Shown here: positions 41,452-52,200 of the stretch, piece by piece
Position numbering within the stretch: the stretch's first letter is position 1
Layout of the letters: each line of letters begins with the position of its first letter
Assembly: GCF_900168065.1 (NCBI RefSeq)
Contig: NZ_FUZZ01000002.1
Span: 1-64,000 of the forward strand
Source: Chitinophaga ginsengisegetis
GTDB lineage: Bacteria; Bacteroidota; Bacteroidia; Chitinophagales; Chitinophagaceae
DNA length: 64,000 nucleotides
Reading direction: 5' to 3'
Made by a program: the position numbers and the translations under genes
The notes under the pieces: generated by a model
What the model saw: the letters and a program-made list of their open reading frames with translations, nothing else
What the model was told of the DNA's origin: nothing
Databases searched by the model: none

Positions 41452-41841
41452 ATGGTCATTAACCGCTTAGATCATTTGGTGCTGACAGTAAAAGATATAT
41501 CAGCCACCTGTCGTTTTTATGAAACAGTACTGGGCATGGAAGTGATCACCTTTGGTGATGACCGTAAGGCACTGCGTTTCGGACACCAGAAAATAAACCT
41601 GCATGAAAAAGGCCGGGAAATAGATCCTAAAGCGCTTACTCCCACTATGGGATCGGCGGATCTGTGTTTTATTGCGGATACTGCAGTGGAGGAAATTTTA
41701 GTTGAATTAACCGCGCTGAAAATAAATATCCTGGAAGGCGGGATTGTAGAAAGAACCGGTGCTACCGGCAAGATCCGCTCCATCTACTTCAGGGATCCCG
41801 GCGGCAACCTGCTGGAGGTAAGTAATTATATTTCAAAATAA
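41452..41841 (+). CDS. VOC-family protein (glyoxalase-like)
   Basis: From the ATG at 41452 the protein has 129 residues (MVINRLDHLVLTVKDISATC onward). VOC hallmarks are FYETVLGMEVITFGDDRKAL, FGHQKINLHEKG and IYFRDPGGNLLEVSNY. Candidate metal residues are His near the N terminus, His in KINLHEK and Glu in LLEVSNY, consistent with a virulence-associated/glyoxalase-like member. The upstream in-frame start at 41407 would add an unlikely extension; a GACCTTTG -7-like element lies at 41422-41429. Confidence 0.87.
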   Translation: MVINRLDHLVLTVKDISATCRFYETVLGMEVITFGDDRKALRFGHQKINLHEKGREIDPKALTPTMGSADLCFIADTAVEEILVELTALKINILEGGIVERTGATGKIRSIYFRDPGGNLLEVSNYISK

Positions 41842-42339
41842 ACATTCCGGGTAATATTGTTTTTATGCAAAAAACGGTATATTTTTATGCCGCTAATGAG
41901 AATCATCCTGTTTTGTTTTCAGCTTTGACCCGCTGTAACCGGACATGGACCCTATAACCAAAATTTGAACATGCTATAACTGACTTGTTTTTGCTAATCA
42001 CGACACTTAATTATTTTATCTAAATCTGTACTGTAGGCCCAACGACTGTAGCATAGCCAACTACATACTGGTTTTTATTAACCTTTTACACAGCAGATGT
42101 TGCGATGGACCCCGGTCCGTCCAGAGGTGGTATTTCTATCAACAACAAAATCTTTAATAATGTTACAAGCCTTTATGGGCTTATCTATTCTGTATATATA
42201 CTTTAAACCAAAATCTGTATAACTATGAATAAAGCAGGCGTCTGCACCTTTCAAGACCCGATTACTTATTAGACCAAAATCTGACGCGTAGTCGCCTGCC
42301 GCAACATTTTCTTATATATCTAAACCAAATTGAAACCGT
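41842..42339 (+). other. 498-bp leader/intergenic region before SusC
   Basis: No gene is seen. The region holds two exact copies of ACCAAAATCTG (42207-42217 and 42273-42283), a related CCAAAATTTG near 41958, the palindrome GGACCCCGGTCC near 42115, a short hairpin AAGCCTTTATGGGCTT near 42171, and distant complementary arms GCAGGCG (42234-42240) and CGCCTGC (42293-42299). TACTTTAA at 42199-42206 could be a -7 element. A regulatory leader is likely. Confidence 0.5.
42207..42283. repeat. Paired ACCAAAATCTG direct repeats
   Basis: Two identical 11-bp words, starts 66 bp apart, flank one arm of a potential long-range stem upstream of the SusC gene. Possible regulator-binding sites. Confidence 0.4.
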
Positions 42340-45300
42340 ATGAAAAAAGGTTTACTACTATGGCTTTTGCTGGCCATTGGTGTGGTGCATTCCTATGCCC
42401 AGACCCGAACGATTACTGGTAAGGTAACAGATGCACAGGACGGACAGGAGCTGCCCGGTGTATCTGTAATTATCAAAGGCACCAAAACAGGTGTTGTATC
42501 AGGTGCCGATGGTAAGTTTTCCATCCAGGCGGATGCCAATACCATCTTATTATTCTCTTTTGTTGGCTATGAAACGAAAGAAGAGAAACCCGGTAACCGC
42601 CAGAATATCACTGTTGCTTTATCCGGCAGCAACAGAGTACTAAGTGAAATACTTGTAACCGGTTATGGAGAACTGAAAAGAAAAGATGTGACTTCCTCCG
42701 TGAGTCATGTGTCAGCCGGACTTGTTAATAACCGTCCTGCCACCAGCTTTGACCAGGCGTTAACAGGCCGGGCTGCCGGTGTAAACATCAGTACCAACTC
42801 CGGTGTGCTGGGTGATAACGTAAACATCCGCATCAGGGGTGTTAACTCCATTACCAACAGCTCGCAGCCATTGGTAATAGTAGACGGTATCCCGGTGAAC
42901 TCTCTCACTAACCTGAACATTTTTAACAGTGGTAACGGTACCCGTTATAACCCGCTTGCAGACATCAACCCTAATGACATTGAATCGGTGGATGTGCTGA
43001 AAGATGCCGCTGCCAGTGCATTGTACGGTTCCCGCGCTGCTGCCGGCGTAATTATCATTACTACCAAAAGAGGTAAAAACGGTACTATCAATGTAAACTA
43101 TAACGGATATGTGGGCGTGAGCAATGCGGTGAGATTACCTAAACTGCTGAATGGCGACGACTTCATTATTATCCAGAACGAAAAAGCAAAGAACGCTACT
43201 AAAACAGGTGGTGTTGCTCCTATCCTCGCAAAAGATATTGATTTAAACGGTGATGGTAAACCAGACAGAACTGACTGGCTGGATGAAGTGTTCCGCACCG
43301 GCGTTATCCAGAATCACCAGTTATCACTTACCGGTGGTACGGAGAAAGCAAAATTTTATGCGTCCGGTGAATATGCTGATCAGCAGGGTATGGTACTTGT
43401 GAACCGTTTACGCAGGGGTAGCATCCGTATGAACCTGGATGTTACGCCTAAAAAATGGCTGAAATCAGGTATCTCTTTATACAGTTCCAAATCACTGAAC
43501 AACGGCGTATTGTCTGACGGATACCTCGCAGGCTCCACCTTCTCCGCTTACAACGCCATGCCAAATGTACCGGTGTATGACAAAAATGGCAACCTCTATA
43601 TCAAGTCCAGCAACGGGGATCTGGCGGATGGTAATAACATCACTACCAATAAACTGAACCGCTTCTTCCACCCGCTGTCCAACTTACAATTCGGAAGAAA
43701 TGATAATACTGCCACCCGCGTATTATCCAGCGCTTACGTGGAAATTGAGCCGATCGCCGGTTTGAAAATAACTTCCCGGTTTGGCGTTGACCTGGTGCAG
43801 AACTTTGAAGACCAATACAGCGGCCCGTTACAGGCTGGTTTGGGATTGGGCAACAATGGCCTGGTACAGGAAAATCTCTTCAGACAAAACCTGTGGAACT
43901 GGTCTAACTTTGCCACCTACACAAAATCAATTAACAACCTGCATTTCATCAGCGCTACCATAGGTCAGGAATCCCAACATACAGAACAGAAACAATTATA
44001 CACCGGACAGGGTAACCTGGCAGATTCTTATTTTAAAGAAATCTATGACGGTTTATTTGCCGGTTCTGATAACAGCTATACCGGTGGCGGCAGGGTTGCC
44101 AACTCGTTTGAGTCTTACTTCGGTAAAGTAGGTTATAACTACGGATCGAAATACTATTTTGATGCGACCCTGAGAGCGGATGCTTATTCCGACTTTGGTT
44201 CCAATAACCGTCGTGGTTATTTCCCTGGTGTATCTGTAGGATGGAGAATTTCTGAAGAAGGCTTCTTTAAAGATAATATTTCTGTGATCAACGATCTGAA
44301 GTTCAGGGCCAGCTATGGTATGGTGGGTAACTCCAACATCCGGGCATACGCATTCCGTTCCCTGTATGGCGGCGGACAGTATGGTGATGTCAACGGATTT
44401 GGCGTTGCACAGATCGGTGACCCTAACCTCCAATGGGAAAAATCAAAGAAACTGGATATAGGCGTGGACGTTACCCTGCTGAAAAACAGGATCACTTTTG
44501 TGGCAGATTACTTCCACAGTAATATCGACCACCTGATCCTGGATGCGCCCATACTGGCTACCGTTGGTACTCCCTGGGATCCTGTTACCGGTGCGGTGGG
44601 TTCTATCCTCACTACCAACATTGGTACCATGTGGAACAAAGGACTGGAACTGACCTTAAATACCCAGAACATTTCCACCAGGGACTTTACCTGGAATTCC
44701 AGCATCAACTTCACCATTATTAAAAACAGGGTGACTGCTACTGCCGACGGATCTGATATCATCAAAGGAAACAACCGGGTTAGCGTTGGCAAAACCCTCG
44801 GCGTGTTCAAACTCATCGAATGGGGTGGCGTAAACCCGGATAATGGTAATCCAATGTACTACAACGCCAAAGGCGAACTGGTGATGTACAACTTAGATCC
44901 CAATGTACCTACTGCCAGAAAATGGACCTCTCCTGACGGCACCAAACCAATGAGCGCTGTTACTGCCTCTGATGCGCAATACCAGGAAAAATCCGGCTAC
45001 CCTACCTGGTATGGCGGTTTCAATAACACCTTCAGCTACAAAGGCATTGACCTGAGCATCCTGCTGCAGTACAGCGGTGGCAACTATGTATACAATTCTA
45101 CCAGGGCTGCCCTGATGAGCAACTATTTCCAGAACAACCTGGAAGATATCAAAAACAGATGGACTCCTGAAAATAAAAACACGGATGTTCCCAAACTGGT
45201 ACTCTCCGATGCTCCAACCAACCAGGCATCTACCCGCTGGATGGAAAAAGGCGATTTCCTGAGAGCGCGTGAAATCAGCCTCGGTTATACTTTCCCTGGT

Positions 45301-45492
45301 ATCAAAGAAAAAATCGGTTTGAACAGCCTGCGTTTATATGCCCTCGTGCAGAATGCCTTTATCATTACCAAATATAAAGGCGCCGATCCTGAAATCAATA
45401 CCAACCGTGACAGCAATATCAACTACGGAACAGATAACAGGGGTATGCCTTTACCAAGAATATTCATGCTGGGCTTAAATGTTGGATTCTAA
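42340..45492 (+). CDS. SusC/RagA-family TonB-linked outer-membrane transporter
   Basis: A 1050-residue SusC. Signal peptide (VVHSYAQT), carboxypeptidase-regulatory domain (TITGKVTDAQDGQELPGVSV through FVGYETKEE), and plug domain with ALTGRAAGVNISTNSG, NIRIRGVNSI and SLYGSRAAAG-like ASALYGSRAAAGVIII, then the barrel ending IFMLGLNVGF. No STN domain, so no FecR signalling is expected. It moves a ligand delivered by the SusD encoded 25 bp downstream. No degradative enzyme or regulator is adjacent, so the substrate cannot be inferred. Expression is probably set by the long leader. Confidence 0.95.
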   Translation: MKKGLLLWLLLAIGVVHSYAQTRTITGKVTDAQDGQELPGVSVIIKGTKTGVVSGADGKFSIQADANTILLFSFVGYETKEEKPGNRQNITVALSGSNRVLSEILVTGYGELKRKDVTSSVSHVSAGLVNNRPATSFDQALTGRAAGVNISTNSGVLGDNVNIRIRGVNSITNSSQPLVIVDGIPVNSLTNLNIFNSGNGTRYNPLADINPNDIESVDVLKDAAASALYGSRAAAGVIIITTKRGKNGTINVNYNGYVGVSNAVRLPKLLNGDDFIIIQNEKAKNATKTGGVAPILAKDIDLNGDGKPDRTDWLDEVFRTGVIQNHQLSLTGGTEKAKFYASGEYADQQGMVLVNRLRRGSIRMNLDVTPKKWLKSGISLYSSKSLNNGVLSDGYLAGSTFSAYNAMPNVPVYDKNGNLYIKSSNGDLADGNNITTNKLNRFFHPLSNLQFGRNDNTATRVLSSAYVEIEPIAGLKITSRFGVDLVQNFEDQYSGPLQAGLGLGNNGLVQENLFRQNLWNWSNFATYTKSINNLHFISATIGQESQHTEQKQLYTGQGNLADSYFKEIYDGLFAGSDNSYTGGGRVANSFESYFGKVGYNYGSKYYFDATLRADAYSDFGSNNRRGYFPGVSVGWRISEEGFFKDNISVINDLKFRASYGMVGNSNIRAYAFRSLYGGGQYGDVNGFGVAQIGDPNLQWEKSKKLDIGVDVTLLKNRITFVADYFHSNIDHLILDAPILATVGTPWDPVTGAVGSILTTNIGTMWNKGLELTLNTQNISTRDFTWNSSINFTIIKNRVTATADGSDIIKGNNRVSVGKTLGVFKLIEWGGVNPDNGNPMYYNAKGELVMYNLDPNVPTARKWTSPDGTKPMSAVTASDAQYQEKSGYPTWYGGFNNTFSYKGIDLSILLQYSGGNYVYNSTRAALMSNYFQNNLEDIKNRWTPENKNTDVPKLVLSDAPTNQASTRWMEKGDFLRAREISLGYTFPGIKEKIGLNSLRLYALVQNAFIITKYKGADPEINTNRDSNINYGTDNRGMPLPRIFMLGLNVGF

Positions 45493-45517
45493 TTGTTAGC
45501 GATTAAAAAACTGAATT

Positions 45518-46996
45518 ATGGAATTAAAATATAAACCGAACTCCCGGAAAAAAACAAGCATTGGTTTGGCCATCGGCGCAGTAGCGATCGCATCTACGAT
45601 GCTGTTTTCCTGCTCCAAAGTAAATGACCAGATCCCCTTTTCCAAACTAACGCCGGATGAGGCATTCAGCACACCGGAAAGGATTGAAAAGTCGGCCATT
45701 GGCATGTATGATGCCCTGCAGAATGGAGAGTTCCTGGGTGGCCGCGTACTGATCTATTCGGACGTAAGATCGGTGGATGTAAATATCTCCTCCTACTTTG
45801 GCAACGTACCTACCTTCAATATGCTTTCCAACAACGTGTATGCGTTCAACTGCTGGTCAGGTGGATACAGGACTATTTTTGAAAGCAATTATTTTTCACA
45901 GAACCTCAAGGATCATGAAAGCGTAGTTGGCGCAGAAGTGGCAGCAGGCTATTACGCAGAGGCCAAATTTATCCGTGCGCTCACGTATTTCTTCCTGGTA
46001 AATACCTACGCACAAACCTATACTTTCCAGCCAGATGCCGGGCATATGGGCGTCCCCTTGATACTTACTGCTGCAAAGGATGGTGGCGAAGCCATTGATC
46101 CGAAGAATAAAGTTCCCCGCAACACCGTGAAGGAAGTGTATGACCAGATGATAAAAGACCTCACTGAAGCCGCAGCCGTATTGCCTGTAAGCACCGGGGA
46201 TGATTACAATGACCGCAGCCGTGCCACCAAAGGCGCCGCCCATGCACTGCTGTCCCGGATCTACCTGTATGAAGGCAACTGGGCCAAAGCCCGTGACTAT
46301 GCAGATAGCGTGCTCCTGTCGTCCTATGGATATGACCTGGATGCCACTCCCGCTGATGTATGGTCTTCCGGAAACTACCAGGCTTCCCTGGAACGCATTT
46401 TTTCTGTAGCCATGAGCTCCGGCGATAACCCCAATACCAATAACGCCATCGGCCAGCATTACGGCAGTTCAGGCAGGGGAGATATCACCATCAGCCAGAC
46501 CTACCTGACGCTCCCCAATTTCGATCGTTTCACCGATCTGCGGGCGAAACCACTGTTTACTTATGCCATCAGTGGCGGCGATACCACCGCATTTTATACC
46601 AAGAAGTTCTTTGGCGCCAGCACCGTAGATGCCTGGGTACCTGTTGTACGCCTGGCAGAAATTATGCTCACCAAGGCAGAAGCATTAGCCAGGTTAACAC
46701 CAGGTGTTGCCAACCCGGAAGCCATCACCCTGCTGAATGCCATCAGAACAAGAGCGAAGGCAAAAGTACTGGCGCCGTTAACACAGGCAGAACTGATCAA
46801 TGATATCCTTACCGAACGCCGAATAGAACTGGCTTTCGAAGGGCATGGCGAATTCGACTTCCTGAGAACACACCGTGCAATCCCTGCCCACGGCGGTATT
46901 GACGCACAGGAGTGGAATGACGATGCGGTTGTTTTCCCGCTGCCCAATGCAGAAGTGGAACGCAATCCAAACATGAAACAGAATCCTGGTTACTAA
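45518..46996 (+). CDS. SusD/RagB-family surface lipoprotein
   Basis: A 492-residue lipoprotein. The N terminus is basic and long before the hydrophobic stretch, with lipobox LFSCSKVND. SusD features are DEAFSTPERIEKSAIGMYDA, AEAKFIRALTYFFLVNTYAQ, AAHALLSRIYLYEGNWAKAR, RLAEIMLTKAEALAR and the C-terminal ERRIELAFEGHGEFDFLRTH. It partners with the preceding SusC and binds the substrate at the cell surface. The pair ends at a strong bidirectional terminator at 47019-47050. Confidence 0.95.
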   Translation: MELKYKPNSRKKTSIGLAIGAVAIASTMLFSCSKVNDQIPFSKLTPDEAFSTPERIEKSAIGMYDALQNGEFLGGRVLIYSDVRSVDVNISSYFGNVPTFNMLSNNVYAFNCWSGGYRTIFESNYFSQNLKDHESVVGAEVAAGYYAEAKFIRALTYFFLVNTYAQTYTFQPDAGHMGVPLILTAAKDGGEAIDPKNKVPRNTVKEVYDQMIKDLTEAAAVLPVSTGDDYNDRSRATKGAAHALLSRIYLYEGNWAKARDYADSVLLSSYGYDLDATPADVWSSGNYQASLERIFSVAMSSGDNPNTNNAIGQHYGSSGRGDITISQTYLTLPNFDRFTDLRAKPLFTYAISGGDTTAFYTKKFFGASTVDAWVPVVRLAEIMLTKAEALARLTPGVANPEAITLLNAIRTRAKAKVLAPLTQAELINDILTERRIELAFEGHGEFDFLRTHRAIPAHGGIDAQEWNDDAVVFPLPNAEVERNPNMKQNPGY

Positions 46997-47018
46997 GCCG
47001 TAACGCTTATTCATAACA

Positions 47019-47050
47019 AAGGGGCTGGCCAGTAATCTGGCCAGCCCCTT
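47019..47050. terminator. Bidirectional terminator between convergent operons
   Basis: AAGGGGCTGGCCAG (47019-47032) pairs perfectly with 47037-47050 around loop TAAT. T-rich sequence follows on the plus strand and the A-run on the other side allows use from the minus strand too. It ends both the SusC/SusD unit and the ten-gene FAS1 operon. Confidence 0.9.
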
Positions 47051-47069
47051 TTCTTCTTTCTAAAAAAAA

Positions 47070-49223
47070 TTATTGCAGGATAATTTTCCTTACTGCTTTC
47101 CCAAACCGTTCCACTACATAAATATTTCCTTCTTTATCTGTACAAATGCCATTGATGTTGTTGTAAGTAGCCTGGTTTAATGTTCCGTCATCGTTCCCTG
47201 CTATAGGATTGCTGCCACCTTTCCAACCGGTGATCCGCGTTACCTGGTCGTTGGCGATTAACCGGATGGCATTGTTATCTGCCACATATATTTCGCCGGT
47301 TACCGCATTTCGGGCCAGGCCGGTAATGCCACTGAACTGTGCCCCGGTAAGCGATCCATCGTTATAGCCGAACTGGTTGCCGGCATACAGCGTTTTAACG
47401 CCGTCTGCAATTTTAGAAACAAACGGGTTGTCCCAGTCGCCACCGAAGAACAAAGCTCCACTGTTATCCACTACCATTGTACCCGGTGCACTCTGGTATA
47501 CACTTGGCGCCAGCGCACTGGCATTGCCGGCACCATCGAGGCGGTATACACCGGAGTATTGCGCGCCTATGTAAACCGTACCATTTTTATCAATACCCAA
47601 ACCAATGGGCGTAAATGATACACGGGCGATTGTTGTTACAGCACCGGCCGGTGTAATTTTGCGGATGCTTTTATTGTTCTGATCACATACGTAGAGGTTA
47701 TCCTGCGCGTCCATTACGCAGGCTACCGGGTAATTGAATGCCGCGGCCGTTCCGTTGCCATCTGCATTCCCGGTGGAGCCATCTGTTTTCCCTGCGAAAA
47801 TGCTCACGGTTCCGGTGGTGGTTACCTTCTTTATCACGTTCAGATCAAGTACGAATATATTGCCGCGGGAATCTACTGCTACACCTTTCGGTTCGGTAAA
47901 AACAGTTTGCGACGGACCACCCACAATGGTGATCACGCCTGCCCTGCGGAATACCGGACCTGTGGCATCCAGTGCGCCCACTTTTACTTTCAGCGCGCCG
48001 GTGCTTACCCCAATGGGCACCACTACACGAAGCGTGCTGTCGGTGGCCGTAGTTACCGGTACCACTACTCCATTAAAGCTAACAATGTTCTCCGCCGCAT
48101 TGGCGCTGAAGCCGAGTCCTTTCACGATCACCTCCGTACCCGCGAGACCGTTATCCGGTATCAGCTGTAAAATGCCCAGCGACTGCTCTTTAAACAACGG
48201 ACCTTCTGTTTGCTGTCCGTTTACAACGAGCTGCATTTTCCCGGCGCCTGCTCCGGCGGGTACTTTTACGCTTATACTTTTATCGGCAGCTGCAGTAACA
48301 ACGGCGGTGTGCCCGTTGAAGGACACCGTTACCTCATCGGTGAAGGTGCTGAAGTAATCGCCTGCGATGTCCACTGTAGCGCCAGCCGGCGCGCTCAATG
48401 GCGTTACCGTTCTGATCACTGGTTTGGGCAGCACGGTAAATACCTGGCCAATTGTTTTCTGCCCGTTGATGCTTACTGCTACCGGTCCTGTAGCTACACC
48501 TTCCGGCGCTGTTACCACCAGCTTACCGGCGGTGGCGCTTATTACCCTAGCTGCTTTACCGTTAAAGGTTACGTTATTGCCGGTAGCCAGCGTATTAAAG
48601 CCTTCCCCGTTAATGGTTACCGCCGTACCGCTACCACCCTTCAGCGGCTTGATGCTGCTGATAAACTGGAACGTAAAATCGGGGCCACTCACTTCTTTTC
48701 CATCTACCATTACCACTACCTTACCGGTACCTGCGCCTTCCGGCACAGCTGCTACCAGCAATGTATCAGACGCACCGGTGATCAGTGCTTCCTTTCCGTT
48801 GATGGTTACCTTTGCCGGCGCTTCCATGCTGCTGAAACCGGCGCCACGGATAGAGATATTCGTACCTGCGGGACCGTTAGCCGGACTGATACCATGCAAA
48901 CTCAAAGCCTGGTAAGTGTAGGTACCCAGTTCCATTTTACGGTCGCCGGATTTTACGGAAAGCGGACCCGTACTGCCCTTGTCCGGCGCCTGTACTATCA
49001 GCACAGAATCGCGTGCATCCAGTACCCTGGCCTCCGTGCCGTTAAAGCTTACCAGTACTTCTTTATTAAGTCCTTGCCCCTGCAGGGTAACAATGGTACC
49101 TGCATTTCCACTATTGGGCCAGAACGTTTTTACATTCATGGCCACCGTGTTATTATCTCTATCTTTCTTGCAGCCTGCTGCCAGTAACAACATTACCGAC
49201 AGCAGGTATAAAGCATATTTCAT
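47070..49223 (-). CDS. IPT/TIG plus NHL-propeller lipoprotein
   Basis: A 717-residue lipoprotein; lipobox LLAAGCKKDRDNN with a Lys/Asp-rich export signal. Five IPT/TIG domains occupy about residues 28-430, each starting like WPNSGNAGTIVTLQGQGLN or ISPANGPAGTNISIRGAGFS. A six-bladed NHL beta-propeller follows (PKGVAVDSRGNIFVLDL, VACVMDAQDNLYVCDQNNKS, INGICTDKEGNIYVVERFGK). IPT domains usually serve as stalks or adhesion modules; NHL propellers bind proteins or glycans. It is the last gene of the FAS1 operon, 20 bp after the Oar-like receptor, so it may be the outermost ligand-binding piece. Confidence 0.88.
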   Translation of the reverse strand: MKYALYLLSVMLLLAAGCKKDRDNNTVAMNVKTFWPNSGNAGTIVTLQGQGLNKEVLVSFNGTEARVLDARDSVLIVQAPDKGSTGPLSVKSGDRKMELGTYTYQALSLHGISPANGPAGTNISIRGAGFSSMEAPAKVTINGKEALITGASDTLLVAAVPEGAGTGKVVVMVDGKEVSGPDFTFQFISSIKPLKGGSGTAVTINGEGFNTLATGNNVTFNGKAARVISATAGKLVVTAPEGVATGPVAVSINGQKTIGQVFTVLPKPVIRTVTPLSAPAGATVDIAGDYFSTFTDEVTVSFNGHTAVVTAAADKSISVKVPAGAGAGKMQLVVNGQQTEGPLFKEQSLGILQLIPDNGLAGTEVIVKGLGFSANAAENIVSFNGVVVPVTTATDSTLRVVVPIGVSTGALKVKVGALDATGPVFRRAGVITIVGGPSQTVFTEPKGVAVDSRGNIFVLDLNVIKKVTTTGTVSIFAGKTDGSTGNADGNGTAAAFNYPVACVMDAQDNLYVCDQNNKSIRKITPAGAVTTIARVSFTPIGLGIDKNGTVYIGAQYSGVYRLDGAGNASALAPSVYQSAPGTMVVDNSGALFFGGDWDNPFVSKIADGVKTLYAGNQFGYNDGSLTGAQFSGITGLARNAVTGEIYVADNNAIRLIANDQVTRITGWKGGSNPIAGNDDGTLNQATYNNINGICTDKEGNIYVVERFGKAVRKIILQ

Positions 49224-49243
49224 TGTCAGATGATTAACATTGA

Positions 49244-52200
49244 TTAAAAAGAGTACCGTAATCCCAGCTGCACCTGTGCCCTGGAGTTGAGGAAATCAAC
49301 TGAGTATGGCTTGCCCGGGTTTTCGAAGGTATACACCGGGTATCCGCCCGGGTTTTGCCCTGCCGGGAATACCGGTGTTAAGCCGGTGCTGGCAGTGGAG
49401 TTAAATGTATTGGGAGAGAAATATACCTTGCCCCAGTTGCTGTTGACCAGGTGCGTTAAATTCACTACGTCTGCAGTAAAAGTGATGAACTGCTTTCCGC
49501 CGAAATGATACTCCTGTGCAAAGTGCAGATCGGCCTGCACATTCCACGGCGTGCGGCCGGCATTACGCTCTGTGAACTGCCCGCGGCGGCTGCGCAGGTA
49601 TTTATCCCCATCTATATAAGCATTAAAAGCAGCAGCCTGCTGTTCCGCAGAAATACCTTTATCGCGGAAATAGTTGATCGCTTCATCCACATAAGGAATG
49701 TACAATAAGCTCACCTGCTGTGGTAATCCCTGGATGCTGTTGTTCACCACACCATAGGTAAACGGACTGCCGGATTGCGCAGTAGCAAATATTGTAATGG
49801 TACTAACCCAGCTGTTGCTCCACGCTTTATGATAAGTAACGTTGCCGACTATACGGTGACGTACATCAAAGTTGGACCATGCCAATCCCGGGTTGTTGGG
49901 ACTCAGCGCCTGGTTCAGCTGCCAGTTGCTTTCCATAGAGTTGCGGATACCGTTGGAGATATCTTTGGAACCTCCATAAGTATAAGCCAGTGACGCCTGG
50001 ATACCCGAAGGGAAGCTGCGGTTCACGCTACCGGTAAAGCTGTAGCGGTAGCCTTTCTTTGTATTGCTTAACAGGTAGGCGTTGGAAAAATGCGGATCTG
50101 TGGTGCCGCTGTAAATGGGTTGCTGCCGGTCTTTATCATAAGGGTAATATTTCGGATCATCCTTGATGTTCACCTGCTGAAACAGCACATCCTTCAGTGT
50201 TTTGGTGTACATCGCTTCCACCGTGTATTTAAATCCTGCCGGGCTCACATAATCCAATCCTACGCTGCTGCGCCATACCTGCGGCATCACGAAGTTATTG
50301 TCAATCACATCTACCTGTGTTTTACCTGCGTTCCGGTTATTCATCTGTGCGCCGTTCTGCTCAATGAACTGTGCAATACCGTTGGGATTTGGTTGCAGCG
50401 GATCGCTGCCGGGTACAAATACTTTTGTATCTGCCTTCTGATCAAAGGAGCCGTAGTTGATGCCATTATTATAGTATGCGTAGGCGATCCAGGCGAAAGG
50501 AATGCGGCCGGTGAACAGGCCGGTACCACCGCGGAGGATAAGGCTTTGATCGTTTTTCCAGTCGTAGCGGAAGCCGAGTCGTGGCGACAGTTGCACTTTA
50601 CCCAGGTAGCCGTTGTTGATACGGTTGAGCGGCGTATAGGCGTAGGTGTTACCAAAAGATCCATCGGTGTATGCGTTCTGTGTTTTATCGCTCAGTGCAG
50701 GTTTCCCCGGCAGCCAGGTATAATCGGCGCGTATACCGGGGATCACTTTCAGTTTGTCTGTTACCTGTATTTCATCCTGTGCGTATACGCTGTGCATGTA
50801 TACATTAAACTGTGCTTCCGGATGTGCGAGTATATATTCGCGGCTGTTGTTGGTATAGTTGTAACTACCACGAACGCGGTAAGGATTGTTGTTCAGATAA
50901 TCTTCAATGCTGAGGTAATCCACTCTCCCGTTCCAGCTGTTAACAAAGCCATAGTCGATATGATACAATTCATTGTGCGTACCAAGTAACACGGTATGTT
51001 TTCCTTTTCTGAAGGTAAGGTTATCAGAGATTTCGATGGTACGTTGTTTCATATCAAAGATGCTCGCCTCACGATCGGTACCGAGGTAGATGGTGGTACC
51101 GGGTGTGCGGCCGGCGATCTGCACCTGTGGCAGTGATGGATCTGAACCGGGGTTACGCTTGTCGTGTACCACGCTGAAACCGGCAATGAAGCTGTTGGAC
51201 CAGCGGTTGTTGAACCTCGACTTTATTTCCATCACGGTAGAACTCTGGTTATTTACCTGTTGATAGGCCATGCTGCTGAACCGGAAATCCTGTTGATCCC
51301 GGTCCATGTTCATAGCTTTCGACAGAATGGTATTATTGCGGAAGGAGAGCTGGTGTTTATCGTTGATGTTCCAGTCGATGCGGTTAAAGAATTTCTGCGA
51401 GCGGGAGTAAGCCGTATAATTACCGGCGGTACCCGGATCGAAGGCGTTGCCATAACGGCTCAGCGTAGCGTTGCGGATATCGTCTGCATCTTTCACGGTG
51501 AGGATCTGCGCCGTTTCCGGTTGACCAACCAGCAGCTGCGCAGGGTCCTGGCGGGAGGTTATTTCTTCATTGGTAAAAAAGAACAATTTATTTTTTATGA
51601 TAGGGAATCCGATCCGGACGCCTGCCTGGTAATCATAGAAGTCGCTGTTCATTTTGCCGTTGGAGCCTTTGCCGGTGAGGGCAGCATTACGGCCAAAGCC
51701 ATACACCGAGCCGGTTACCGTATTGGTGCCACTGCGTGTAACAGCATTGATACTGCCGCCGGTGAAGTTCCCGATCTTCACATCGAAGGGGGCCAGGTAT
51801 ACCTGCATGTCTTCAATAGCATCCAGCGATACCGCGTTGGTGCGGGTACTGGAGCCGGGCATACCGGAGCTGCCGGTGATGCCTCCCGCGGAGGGACTGA
51901 AGCCAATGGCATCGTTATTAATGGCGCCATCGATGGTTACGTTGTTATAGCGGAAGTTGGTACCGGCAAAGGAATTATCGCGGCTGCTCTGCGGAACCAT
52001 TTTGGTCATGTCCTGCAGGCTGCGCGAGATGGTGGGCATGTTTGCCAGTTGTGTGCGGCTGATGTTTTGTCCTGCGCCGGTGGTATTGACCGAAGCGGCT
52101 TTCTTTGTGCCTTTGATGGTTACCGCAGCAAGATCTTTACCGGCAACAGCCATTACCACGTTGAGTTGCAGGGGTTCACCGAGGCGAATGTTCAGCTGTT

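Noticed and set aside
48210..49187. 325-codon plus-strand frame rich in Cys and Tyr
   Set aside because: Antisense of the IPT/TIG repeats; its repetitive composition mirrors them.
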